Origin: Flexivirga caeni
GTDB lineage: Bacteria > Actinomycetota > Actinomycetes > Actinomycetales > Dermatophilaceae
Reading direction: 5' to 3'
Length of the DNA: 64,000 nt
Assembly (NCBI RefSeq): GCF_003724155.1
Contig: NZ_RJJQ01000014.1
Location: 1 to 64,000 of the forward strand
Part shown: one piece after another, positions 1 to 7,682 of the stretch
Position numbering within the stretch: position 1 is the stretch's first letter
How the letters are laid out: each line of letters starts with the position of its first letter
Notes under the pieces: model-generated
Told to the model about the DNA's origin: nothing
The model's input: only the letters and a program-made list of their open reading frames with translations
The model's database searches: none
Program-made: the position numbers and the translations under genes

Positions 1-2
1 GG

Positions 3-244
3 CAATGCCACGTAGACTAACGCATCCTCGCAGGTCAGCAGCTGTTTTCAGGTCTCGCGGCAGGGCCGAGATCGGTCCGCAGCAGCGTCGTGAACAGCCT
101 CAGGCGGCCCGAGGAGCCGACAAGTAAGGTTGTAGAGGGCTGGAAGGGCACGGATTCGGGTGCGAGGTGGTCCCGAGAGACGGCCGAACCGGGGCTCGAA
201 ACATGCTCTGACCAGGGGAAACGCACTTACGCTACGTGGCATTG
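3..244. mobile_element. MITE-like element, copy 1 (242 bp)
   Basis: The 242 bp here are identical, as far as I can compare base by base, to 1135-1376. Both copies start CAATGCCACGTAG and end CTACGTGGCATTG, a perfect 13-bp terminal inverted repeat. The element is too short for a transposase, so it is non-autonomous. Copy 1 lies inside an IS5-type transposase gene. The ten bases on its right (245-254) end in GGGG and the two bases left of it are GG, compatible with a 10-bp target duplication that runs off the window edge. The short frames inside look non-coding. The mobilising transposase is not in view. Confidence 0.85.
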
Positions 245-688
245 GTCGATGGGGTCGGAGACCCACAGCACCCGGCCGTGCAGGTCGCAGGCGACCTGCA
301 CGTTGTACCCGGTGGTCTTGTGCTTGCCGGAGTACAACTCCGGATGGTCACGCCACGACCAGCACGGCAGCAGGGATCCATCGATGATCACCGTCTGCGA
401 CAAGTCCACTTCTTCGGCAGTCGGGATGACCATCGCCAGGGCCCTCGCTAGCAGCGGGGTCAGCGCGGTGATCGCCCGGCTGATCGTTGACTGCGACCAC
501 CCGCGAGCCTCACCGATCTCGGCCTGTGTCTGATTCGTCCGCACGTAGATCAACGTCACCATCATCGAGGTGTACAAACCCAGGACCGGCGGGAACCGGA
601 CCGTCTCGGCCGATTGTTCATACTCAGCTTCCACCAGAAAGAACAGTTCGGCTCTCTCATCAGCGGTCAGTCCTGTAGAGTAGTACAT
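227..688 (-). pseudogene. IS5-type transposase, 3' part cut off by MITE insertion
   Basis: The reading frame encodes the N-terminal part of a DDE transposase of the HTH_Tnp_4/DDE_Tnp_4 kind. A helix-turn-helix region (TQAEIGEARGWSQSTISRAI) is followed by the first catalytic Asp in VIIDGSLLPC and the family motif LYSGKHKTTGYNVQV. The frame leaves the gene at VSDPID and ends in the MITE (QCHVA, stop), so the other two catalytic acids are missing. The start is taken at ATG 688 (MYYSTGL), where family members usually begin and where GAGG lies upstream; an in-frame ATG at 763 would add 25 residues of poor quality. The rest of the gene should lie left of the window. It is unlikely to make active enzyme. 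Confidence 0.8.
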
Positions 689-750
689 GTTCGACGGCCT
701 CTTCTGGAATCGATTGTGGTACATCAATTCTCTCGAAAAGGCCGTCGAAC
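689..750 (-). promoter_or_regulatory. Hairpin covering the transposase ribosome site
   Basis: A perfect 12-bp inverted repeat (689-700 and 739-750, AGGCCGTCGAAC and its complement) ends one base before the transposase ATG at 688 and includes the AGG of its likely Shine-Dalgarno site. RNA that reads in from outside the element would fold and hide the ribosome site. That mechanism is known from IS10 and IS50; its use here is inference. Confidence 0.5.
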
Positions 751-1124
751 GTCCCCACGACATGCCGCACCCAGCGAGTCATTTACAGATCACTCAAGCG
801 GCCCCAGAATAAGCCTCGAAGAGGAGGGGTTCATGAAAAGTACGAAATGGGTCGCGCTTGCGTTGACTGCTGGCGCAGCTGTCAGTGTGGTCAATGCCGG
901 CCCGGCCAAAGCCACAGTGTCGAGCGATCAGGCACTCGTTACTGCCGCTCGGGCTGATCTCACACCGGACAATCAGGCGATATTCGACACGCTCACTACG
1001 GCTCAGCAGCTGGAATTTGGGCATCTGATGGCTGACAGCGCTAATTCCACGGACGTGTTCGACGACAGCTTGCAGGCGCAGTACCCGGACTACCAGATCA
1101 CCGATGACACCGGTGACGACACCA

Positions 1125-1134
1125 CACCCGGCCC
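1125..1134. repeat. Target site duplication, left copy
   Basis: CACCCGGCCC directly before MITE copy 2. It is repeated exactly at 1377-1386. The pair defines a 10-bp duplication and so the direction and extent of the insertion. Confidence 0.9.
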
Positions 1135-1376
1135 CAATGCCACGTAGACTAACGCATCCTCGCAGGTCAGCAGCTGTTTTCAGGTCTCGCGGCAGGGCCG
1201 AGATCGGTCCGCAGCAGCGTCGTGAACAGCCTCAGGCGGCCCGAGGAGCCGACAAGTAAGGTTGTAGAGGGCTGGAAGGGCACGGATTCGGGTGCGAGGT
1301 GGTCCCGAGAGACGGCCGAACCGGGGCTCGAAACATGCTCTGACCAGGGGAAACGCACTTACGCTACGTGGCATTG
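1135..1376. mobile_element. MITE-like element, copy 2 (242 bp)
   Basis: Identical to 3-244, with the same 13-bp terminal inverted repeats, and flanked on both sides by CACCCGGCCC. Identity between copies and the intact duplication point to a recent insertion. Duplications of about 10 bp occur with some IS4-family transposases, but I cannot assign the family from the ends alone. Confidence 0.9.
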
Positions 1377-1386
1377 CACCCGGCCC
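1377..1386. repeat. Target site duplication, right copy
   Basis: CACCCGGCCC directly after MITE copy 2, matching 1125-1134 exactly. Confidence 0.9.
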
Positions 1387-1813
1387 GCCAATATCCACCG
1401 GGCCCGTTGGCCCGATCCCCTTGACGGCCGGCACGGATGCGACCTCAACGGACGGGGTCGTCACCACTGATGGCAAGTATCGGTACTACGAGGTGCACAC
1501 CTGGTGGACGAAGAAGGCGAGCTTCTTCGGTATGACCTTGACCAGCAGCCGGCTGGACTACTACTACCGGGTCACGCCACCCAACGGTGTGACAAGCGAT
1601 CACTCCTGCACCGATCAGATCAAAAACTACGTGCCGTCCCGGACCTTCTCGTACTCGATCCAGCACTGGGCATCGTCACATCGGGGATACTGTTACTCCA
1701 CGATCACTAAGACCGTGCGCGGGTTGAACGTACAGACGAGCGGTGTTCAGAAGCTGGTCGTCGGCGGCAGTGGAATCATTAGCAAGACTGGGCCGTGAGT
1801 CGGGAGTGTCCAC

Positions 1814-2044
1814 ATGTTTGGTGTAAGCGCTATTGAAGTCATTGTCGTGATCCTGCCGGTCGTAGCCCTGGCTATCGTGTTCGTCTCCGCGTCACGACAT
1901 GCTGTGAGCGGGCGGGTGGCGTTGCTGCTCGGGTTGATCACGGTCATCGTTCCCGTGGTGGGCGCACTGATCGCCACCACTTGGTGCGTGCGCGCGGTCA
2001 AGTCGCATCGAGCGGTGCCGCCACTCATAACACACCAGTTTTAA
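1814..2044 (+). CDS. Small two-helix membrane protein
   Basis: A 76-residue protein with two hydrophobic segments (roughly residues 6-26 and 36-58) and a basic tail (RAVKSHRAVPP). The ATG follows a GGGAG site at about 8 nt. It starts 15 nt after the stop of the MITE-split secreted gene, so the two probably formed a transcription unit ended by the strong hairpin at 2044-2087. The layout, two helices with VGALIATTW at the second, is faintly like phospholipase D N-terminal membrane modules, but the match is too weak to name. Function unknown. Confidence 0.65.
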   Translation: MFGVSAIEVIVVILPVVALAIVFVSASRHAVSGRVALLLGLITVIVPVVGALIATTWCVRAVKSHRAVPPLITHQF

Positions 2045-2087
2045 ACGAATTGTGGCCAGGGCACTGAGTGCCCTGGCCACATTCGTT
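2044..2087. terminator. Long hairpin terminator
   Basis: A 14-bp perfect stem (GTGGCCAGGGCACT at 2052-2065 with 2067-2080) continues outward, past one bulged T, into a further 7 bp (AACGAAT/ATTCGTT). It sits right at the stop of the small membrane protein and before the end of the leftward gene at 2130, so it can serve both strands. Confidence 0.8.
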
Positions 2088-2129
2088 CGTGCGTGAGCGC
2101 CGCAGCTTGCAGTTCCAGCGGCTGCTGAC

Positions 2130-2935
2130 CTAGCCGGTGACTGGCATCCGGGTCGTGGCCGGGGTTGGCGTTGGTGGTTCGTCAACGGTCGGCTGCGGCG
2201 TGGCAGGGGATGAGGTTGCGCCGCCTGAGTAGGCGGTACTGGCGTTCGTCGGATCTATTGGGTCGGGCGTCGGGGTCTTGGTCCCGCACACGGTCGCGAT
2301 TTCGAGGAATGCCGCTAGGTCGGGGACGTCGACTTCGCCAACCGTCTTTGCGCTCTGGCCGTCTGGGCTGATCCCACCGCCGACAATGATGTAATCGGGG
2401 AAGTAGGTGCTTGGTCCGCTCAATACGAGGGTGCCGGTCGCCCCGGCTGCTAAACGCAAGGGCTCGGTGTGCGGATGCTCGTTAATGTCCTGGCTGTTGT
2501 CGTTCAGATTGAGCGCAAAAGCGACATAGTCCAGCGGTCCGGCATCGCGCGGGTTTGTCACGGCGACTCGGGTGGACCAGCGGTTCGCCGCGATGTCGTC
2601 CTGAGTACACGGTGCCGGGGCGGCACTGATGTTCACCGGTTCAGGTTCCCCGCCGTCGTAGGACGTAGTTGGTGACGGCGAAGAAGCGGTCACGGACGGT
2701 GCCATAGTGGAAGTACTGACGGCCGGGTCGGTGGAACCGACTATCGGACCGCTTGAAGTGGTTGTCCCGCGCCTGGGGTGTGCAGGCGCCATGGCAGCGC
2801 TACCCCCGCCTGATACTGGGCTTGGCGACTGTTAGCTGCTGGAGACGCCGCAGATGCTGTGGCACCAACAACGGTCACCGCGGCGATAGCGACACCTACA
2901 CAGCTGGCACCGGCGAGCTTGTGGAGACGGGACAA
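2130..2935 (-). pseudogene. Secreted protein with a frameshift in a G run
   Basis: The 5' frame (2935 down, TTG start) gives a signal peptide (MSRLHKLAGASCVGVAIAAV, then TVVGATASA) and stops at 2741. The 3' frame carries about 210 further residues: a Thr/Ser/Pro-rich linker, a central domain with CTQDDIAANRW and VNTNPRDA-like beta-rich sequence, a second Cys (VCG), and a Pro/Thr tail ending MPVTG. Adding one G to the run of five at 2803-2807 fuses both frames without a stop. So this is either a recent single-base loss or a homopolymer read error. The family is not recognised. The tail is not a sortase signal since nothing hydrophobic follows. Confidence 0.7.
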
Positions 2936-2969
2936 GTAAACCCCCGAGGCACGAATCGACGTTGAAGAT

Positions 2970-3401
2970 CTAGCGCAGATCTACCAGCGACAAGATAGCG
3001 GATGAGGTCGCTCGCCCAGCGTTCACTCGAGAGAACTCGCATCCCCATCCGGTCAGCGCGGTGAAGTAGTCGGCGGTGGTGCTGTCGACGTTGCGCCAGC
3101 TGTGGCGGCCAGCCGATGCCTCGAGCGCGGCGCTCACCCCAGGAAGAGCGAGGATCGCGGCTCGGTCGGTGCTTTCTCGACTGCGGCGCCCAACACGTTG
3201 CTCGTCTCATAAGACCCGGACGGCCTTGATGCCGAGCAGGACGCACGCCAGCCGCTCACCGGGAATGTCTGCGATCCAGTCGAATCGGGTCATGACGTGG
3301 CCGACCTTGGCCCCGTCGAAGCGGGGCCAGATCAGGCCGTCATGGTGGGGCCAATTTGGCTTGACATAGCCATCCGTCCGGATCGCTTCGTCGTCGTATG
3401 C
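2970..3401 (-). pseudogene. Unidentified gene remnant with internal stop
   Basis: One minus-strand frame reads protein-like sequence through this gap: first AYDDEAIRTDGYVKPNWPHH and FDGAKVGHVMTRFDWIADIP, then a TGA at 3207-3209, then in the same frame STDRAAILALPGVSAALEAS and TTADYFTALTGWGCEFSRVN up to a TAG at 2970. No start codon with a ribosome site was found, and its upper end runs into the dehydrogenase remnant in another frame. I do not recognise the family. Most likely the fused 3' part of a deleted gene. This covers the stretch of about 400 bases that otherwise lacks an intact gene. Confidence 0.4.
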
Positions 3402-3733
3402 CGGCCTCGAGGGTCGCGGCCTCGGTCAGGCCGGGCGCGGCCACATTGACGCGGATATTCCGAGCGGCGAGTTCCACCGCAGCCCCCTTTCCACGCATGA
3501 TGAGCCCGCCCTTGGCCGCCGTGTACATCACCTCGTTCGGTACGCCGACCAATCCGAGACGTGAACTGACGAGCACGATCTGTCCACCGGCATCGCGGAG
3601 CCATGGGACGACGTGCTTCATCAGACAGAAGACACTGAGCACATTGGCGTCGAGCAATCCCGCTGGATGCGCCGGTTATCAGCACGTTCATCACGGCTCC
3701 TGCCGGACCGCCACCGACGGCAGCTGTCGTCAT
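3340..3733 (-). pseudogene. Short-chain dehydrogenase remnant
   Basis: The 5' piece encodes MNVLITGASSGI, the start of a Rossmann fold with the TGxxxGI nucleotide-binding motif. Right after it the sequence jumps, in another frame, to LLDANVLSVFCLMKHVVPWL, the middle of an SDR, and continues to the active-site region (VLVSSRLGL, then YTAAKGG with the catalytic Tyr and Lys) and NIRVNVAAPGLTEA. Roughly 70-80 residues between the two parts are missing, and so is the C-terminal end. An internal deletion with frame change has destroyed the gene. It lies downstream of the gabD-like gene on the same strand and may once have belonged to that operon. Confidence 0.75.
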
Positions 3734-3751
3734 CGCTACCCCCTCCGCGCC

Positions 3752-5227
3752 TCATCTGCGCGTTCGGGGCATAGCGAGGTAGCGGAGCTCGAGGAACTCC
3801 TCGATGCCGGTGCGGCCGCCTTCTCGTCCGAGCCCGGACTCCTTGATCCCGCCGAACGGTGCTGCCGGGTTGGAGACCAGCCCAGTGTTGATGCCGAGCA
3901 TTCCGACCTCGATGGACTCCTGCAGCCGGAACGCACGCTCGACGTCCTGGGTGAAGGCGTATCCGACCAGCCCCCACGGTGTGTCGTTCGCCAGCCGGAC
4001 CACCTGTTCTTCGTCATCGAACGGGATGATCGGTGCCACCGGTCCGAAGATCTCCTGGGACATCAGGTCCGACGCCGGATCGACGTCGGTGAGCACGGTG
4101 GGGGCGTAAAAGTATCCGGCACTCTCCAGTGGTTCGCCGCCACACACCACGCGTGCTCCGCGGCCGGTTGCATCGGCCACCAGGGACGTGACCTTGTCGA
4201 CCGCTTTCGGTTCGATCATCGGCCCGACCTGCGTGCCGTCCGTCATGCCGTCACCGACGACCAGCTCGCTCATCCGGGCCGCCAGCCGACGCGCGAACTC
4301 CTCGGCTACCCCGCGCTGCACGAACATCCGGTTGGCCGCCGTGCACGCCTCGCCCATGTTCCGCAGTTTCGCCACCATCGCACCCTCGACCGCTACGTCC
4401 AGATCGGCGTCGTCGAAGACGATGAACGGCGCATTTCCGCCCAATTCCATCGAGGACCGCATCACGTGCTCGCTGGCCTGTTCCAGCAACCGCACGCCGA
4501 CCGCGGTCGATCCGGTGAAGGAGACCTTGCGCGCTTTGCCGCTGCGCATCCACGGTTCCACGACGGACCCCGGATCGGAGGAGCACACCACATTGAGCAC
4601 CCCGGCCGGCAGACCGGCTTCGGTCAGGATGTCGGCCAGCGCGAACGAACTCAGCGGCGTGAGGTGCGCGGGTTTGAAGACCATGGTGCATCCGGCAGCG
4701 ATGGCTGGGCCGATCTTGCGGGTCCCCATCGCCAAGGGGAAATTCCATGGCGTCACGAGTACGCAGGGACCGACGGGTGCCTTGGTGACGATGATCCGCG
4801 TGTTGCCGTCGCCGCTGAGCGTTGCGTCGCCACCGATGCGGACGGCCTCCTCGGAAAACCAGCGGAAGAACTCCGCGGCATACGTCACCTCGCCACGGGC
4901 CTCGGCGAGCGGCTTGCCCATCTCGGCAGTGATGATCGTGGCCAACTGTTCCTGCCGGTCCATCATCAGCTCGTAGGCTCGTCGCAGAATCTCGCTGCGC
5001 GCCCGTGGCGCTGTCTGTGCCCACGAGTGCTGCGTCACAGCGGCGACATCGATCGCCCGCACAGCATCCTGTGGCCCGCCGTCCGCGATGGACGCAATGA
5101 CCGCCTCGGTGGCCGGGTTGATGACATCGCACCGTCTCCCAGAGGCGGCGGGCACCCATTCGCCATCGATGAACAGATCCGTCGGCACGGATGCGATCAG
5201 GTCTCTGGTGTCGGTTGCTGCAGTCAT
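3752..5227 (-). CDS. gabD: NAD(P)-dependent succinate-semialdehyde-type dehydrogenase
   Basis: 491 residues, normal for the aldehyde dehydrogenase superfamily. Visible motifs are the NAD-site VTPWNFPLAM, VSFTGSTAVG, the catalytic Glu in MELGGNAPFIVFDD, the catalytic Cys in MGEACTAANR, and EIFGPVAP. Sequence and the neighbouring aminotransferase suggest oxidation of succinate semialdehyde to succinate in the cytosol. The start is ATG 5227 with AAGGAG upstream, 28 nt after the aminotransferase stop; an in-frame extension to 5284 overlaps that gene and is rejected. It is the last intact gene of the leftward operon. A related omega-semialdehyde substrate is possible. Confidence 0.85.
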   Translation of the reverse strand: MTAATDTRDLIASVPTDLFIDGEWVPAASGRRCDVINPATEAVIASIADGGPQDAVRAIDVAAVTQHSWAQTAPRARSEILRRAYELMMDRQEQLATIITAEMGKPLAEARGEVTYAAEFFRWFSEEAVRIGGDATLSGDGNTRIIVTKAPVGPCVLVTPWNFPLAMGTRKIGPAIAAGCTMVFKPAHLTPLSSFALADILTEAGLPAGVLNVVCSSDPGSVVEPWMRSGKARKVSFTGSTAVGVRLLEQASEHVMRSSMELGGNAPFIVFDDADLDVAVEGAMVAKLRNMGEACTAANRMFVQRGVAEEFARRLAARMSELVVGDGMTDGTQVGPMIEPKAVDKVTSLVADATGRGARVVCGGEPLESAGYFYAPTVLTDVDPASDLMSQEIFGPVAPIIPFDDEEQVVRLANDTPWGLVGYAFTQDVERAFRLQESIEVGMLGINTGLVSNPAAPFGGIKESGLGREGGRTGIEEFLELRYLAMPRTRR

Positions 5228-5255
5228 ATACCGCTCCTTGTCTCGTGATCGTGTT

Positions 5256-6512
5256 TCAGGCGGCCAGCACGTCGGACAGCGCATGGCCGAAGCATTCCAA
5301 GCCCAGATCGATCTCGGCCTCGGTCACGATCAGCGCCGGAATCAGCCGTACGACGTTGCCGGCCGGTCCGCAGGTGAGCGTGAGCAAACCGCGTGGCGTC
5401 GTCGCCTGCTGCACGGCCGAGGCCGTCTCCGGGTCCGGTTCCCCTGCAGCATCGGCGAACTCGATGCCTTGCATCAGCCCGAGTCCGCGAACGTCCGCGA
5501 ACGCGGCGTACTTGTCCTGCAGCAGCCGAAGCCCGTCCCGCAACTGCTCACCACGCACGCGCGCGTTCTCCACCAGTCCCTCGTCGCGGATCACGTCCAG
5601 GGTTGCGCAACCGGCCGCAGCCGCGACCGCATTGCCGCCATACGTGCCACCTTGCGAACCCGGCCACCCCTTGGCCATCAACGCGGCCGACGCTGCGATC
5701 GCGCTGATCGGGAAACCGGAGGCAATGCCCTTGGCGGTGATCAGAATGTCGGGGCTGATGCTGGAGTACTCGTGGCCCCAGAACTTCCCGGTCCGCCCGC
5801 AGCCGGCCTGGACCTCATCAAGGATCAGCACGATCCCGTGCCGGTCCGCCCGCTCCCGCAAACCCTCCAGGAACGCCGGCGGGGCCGGCAGATAGCCACC
5901 GTCGCCGAGCACGGGCTCGATCAGGAACGCGGCCGTGTCGTTCGGTGCCGTACGACTCACCAACAGGTAGTCCAGCTCGCGGAGGGCGAAGTCCACCGCT
6001 GTCTTCTCGTCCCAGCCATAACGGAACGCGTACGGGAACGGCGCCATGTGCACCCCAGCCATCAACGGCGCGAACCCGGCCGAGAACTTCGTGCCGGCCG
6101 TCGTGAGCGACGCCGCAGCCACCGTGCGGCCATGGAACCCACCCTGGAACACCACGATGTTCGGCCGCCCGGTCGCCATCCGGGCCAGCCGGATCGCGGC
6201 CTCGACGGCTTCGGAACCGGAGTTGGCGTAGAACACCGAGTCCAGCCCGGCCGGCAGCACCTCGCCCAACTTGTCGGTCAGCTCCAACAGCGGCTTGTGC
6301 ATCACCGTCGTGTACTGGGCATGGATTACCTTGCCGGTCTGTTCCCGCGCCGCCTCGACCACCCGCGGGTGACAGTGACCGGTGCTGGTCACCCCGATGC
6401 CCGTCGTGAAGTCCAGGTAATCGCGCCCGTCGGTGCCGTGGATCCAGCTACCGGACGCGTAGTCGACCACGACCGGGGTGGCTTGTTTCAGCAGCGGGCT
6501 CAGCGATGCCAT
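5256..6512 (-). CDS. gabT: GABA-type class III aminotransferase
   Basis: 418 residues, PLP-dependent class III. The PLP-binding lysine lies in LITAKGIASGFPISA, preceded by LILDEVQAGCGRTGKFWGHE with the cofactor Asp, and the N-terminal part shows NSGSEAVEAAIRLAR. Family members move an omega-amino group to 2-oxoglutarate; paired with the adjacent semialdehyde dehydrogenase this would turn 4-aminobutyrate into succinate semialdehyde and then succinate. Acetylornithine or diaminobutyrate aminotransferases are close relatives, so the exact substrate is open. It is the fifth gene of the leftward operon. Confidence 0.8.
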   Translation of the reverse strand: MASLSPLLKQATPVVVDYASGSWIHGTDGRDYLDFTTGIGVTSTGHCHPRVVEAAREQTGKVIHAQYTTVMHKPLLELTDKLGEVLPAGLDSVFYANSGSEAVEAAIRLARMATGRPNIVVFQGGFHGRTVAAASLTTAGTKFSAGFAPLMAGVHMAPFPYAFRYGWDEKTAVDFALRELDYLLVSRTAPNDTAAFLIEPVLGDGGYLPAPPAFLEGLRERADRHGIVLILDEVQAGCGRTGKFWGHEYSSISPDILITAKGIASGFPISAIAASAALMAKGWPGSQGGTYGGNAVAAAAGCATLDVIRDEGLVENARVRGEQLRDGLRLLQDKYAAFADVRGLGLMQGIEFADAAGEPDPETASAVQQATTPRGLLTLTCGPAGNVVRLIPALIVTEAEIDLGLECFGHALSDVLAA

Positions 6513-6570
6513 GGGTTTCCTTCGGTTCTTCGGGATTGTGTGGTCAATGGGTATGTCGTGCCGCGCGTGG

Positions 6571-7638
6571 TCAGGACTGCGTGGAGATCGACCGGAGCAC
6601 TGCGTCGGTGAATTCCTCGGTGCGGGCCGATCCGCCGAGGTCGGCGGTACGGGTGCCGGCGGCCATGACGTCCTCGACCGCGCTCATCAGGTCGGCCGCA
6701 GCCGCGCCCTCGCTGAGGTGGTCGAGCATCAGGGAGGCCGACCACAACTGGCCGACCGGGTTTGCGATGCCCTTGCCGGCGATGTCCGGAGCCGAGCCAT
6801 GGATCGGCTCGAACATCGACGGATAGTCCCGGGGCGGGTTGATGTTCGCGCTCGGCGCGATCCCGATCGACCCGGCCAGGGCCGCTGTCAGGTCCGAGAG
6901 GACGTCACCGAACAGGTTCGAGGCGACGATGACATCGAAGTCAGCCGGCCGCAGCACCAGGGCCGCCGCCAACGCATCGATCAACACGCTCCTCAACCGG
7001 ACACCCTCGAACTCCGCCACCACCGAGGACACCACCTCGTCCCAGAACGGCATCGAATGAATGATCCCGTTGGACTTCGTCGCCGACGTCAGCGATCCAC
7101 CACGCGACGCGGCAAGCTGTGCCGCATACCGCGCCACCCGGCTGATCCCGGTACGGGTGAACACTGCCTCCTGGACGGCGAACTCCTCCGCGCTACCCCG
7201 GTACGCCCGGCCACCGATGGCCGAATACTCCCCCTCCACGTTCTCCCGCACCACCACGATGTCCAGATCAGACACCTCCCGCAGTGGCGACACAACACCG
7301 GGGAGAACCCGAACCGGGCGCAGATTGACGTACTGCAAGAACTCCCGGCGAATCGGAATCAGCAGACCCCACAGCGTCTCGTGATCCGGCAAGTCCGGGT
7401 GCCCCACGGCCCCCAACAGGATCGCGTCCGCGTCGGCGAGCTGCTCGGTCCCGTCCACCGGCATCATCCGCCCGTGCTCGAAGAAGTATGCCGAGCCCCA
7501 GTCACGCTCCCGCCATACGACCTGGAAATCATGCCGCTGCGCCAGCGCGTCCACCACTCGGGTCGCCGCCGGCACCACCTCTGCGCCGATGCCGTCACCA
7601 GCGATCAGGTCGACCGTGTACCTGTGTCCGTCTGTCAT
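6571..7638 (-). CDS. Beta-decarboxylating dehydrogenase (tartrate/D-malate type)
   Basis: 355 residues of the isocitrate/isopropylmalate dehydrogenase family. The motifs ERDWGSAYFFEHGRMMPVDG, LLGAVGHPDLPDHETLWGLL, VVRENVEGEYS and SNLFGDVLSDLTA resemble the tartrate dehydrogenase/D-malate dehydrogenase (TtuC/DmlA) branch, which oxidises a 2-hydroxy acid with a neighbouring carboxylate and releases CO2, using NAD and a divalent metal. ATG 7638 (MTDGHRY) is the start, with AAGGG about 11 nt before; the longer frame up to 7929 runs into the upstream gene. Its place amid aminotransferase and aldehyde dehydrogenase genes is unusual for plain GABA breakdown. Confidence 0.75.
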   Translation of the reverse strand: MTDGHRYTVDLIAGDGIGAEVVPAATRVVDALAQRHDFQVVWRERDWGSAYFFEHGRMMPVDGTEQLADADAILLGAVGHPDLPDHETLWGLLIPIRREFLQYVNLRPVRVLPGVVSPLREVSDLDIVVVRENVEGEYSAIGGRAYRGSAEEFAVQEAVFTRTGISRVARYAAQLAASRGGSLTSATKSNGIIHSMPFWDEVVSSVVAEFEGVRLRSVLIDALAAALVLRPADFDVIVASNLFGDVLSDLTAALAGSIGIAPSANINPPRDYPSMFEPIHGSAPDIAGKGIANPVGQLWSASLMLDHLSEGAAAADLMSAVEDVMAAGTRTADLGGSARTEEFTDAVLRSISTQS

Positions 7639-7682
7639 GCCGTTGCAACCCTTCAGATCTCGTCCCCTGACGCGCGCTGCGA

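Larger units (their letters stand above)
833..1798 (+). pseudogene. Secreted protein gene split by MITE copy 2
   Basis: The 5' half (833-1134) starts with ATG after a strong GAGGAGG site. It encodes a Sec signal peptide (MKSTKWVALALTAGAAVSVV, then NAGPAKA with an AxA-type cleavage site) and an acidic Asp/Thr-rich stretch. The frame then runs into the MITE and stops at 1145-1147. The 3' half (1387-1798) is a Tyr-, Trp- and Ser-rich domain with three Cys that could form disulfides. If the MITE and one copy of the 10-bp duplication are removed, the halves join in frame to give 237 residues with no stop. I do not recognise the family. As it stands the product would be a 104-residue secreted stub. 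A frame opening in the MITE at 1292 runs into the 3' half but has no signal peptide. Confidence 0.85.

Noticed and set aside
35-226. A conserved 63-residue gene inside both MITE copies
   Set aside because: It is identical because the elements are identical; there is no ribosome site and several overlapping frames are equally open in this GC-rich DNA.
2130-2150. Sortase (LPXTG) anchor at the MPVTG C-terminus
   Set aside because: The stop follows at once; there is no hydrophobic segment or basic tail, and the next sequence in frame is not hydrophobic.
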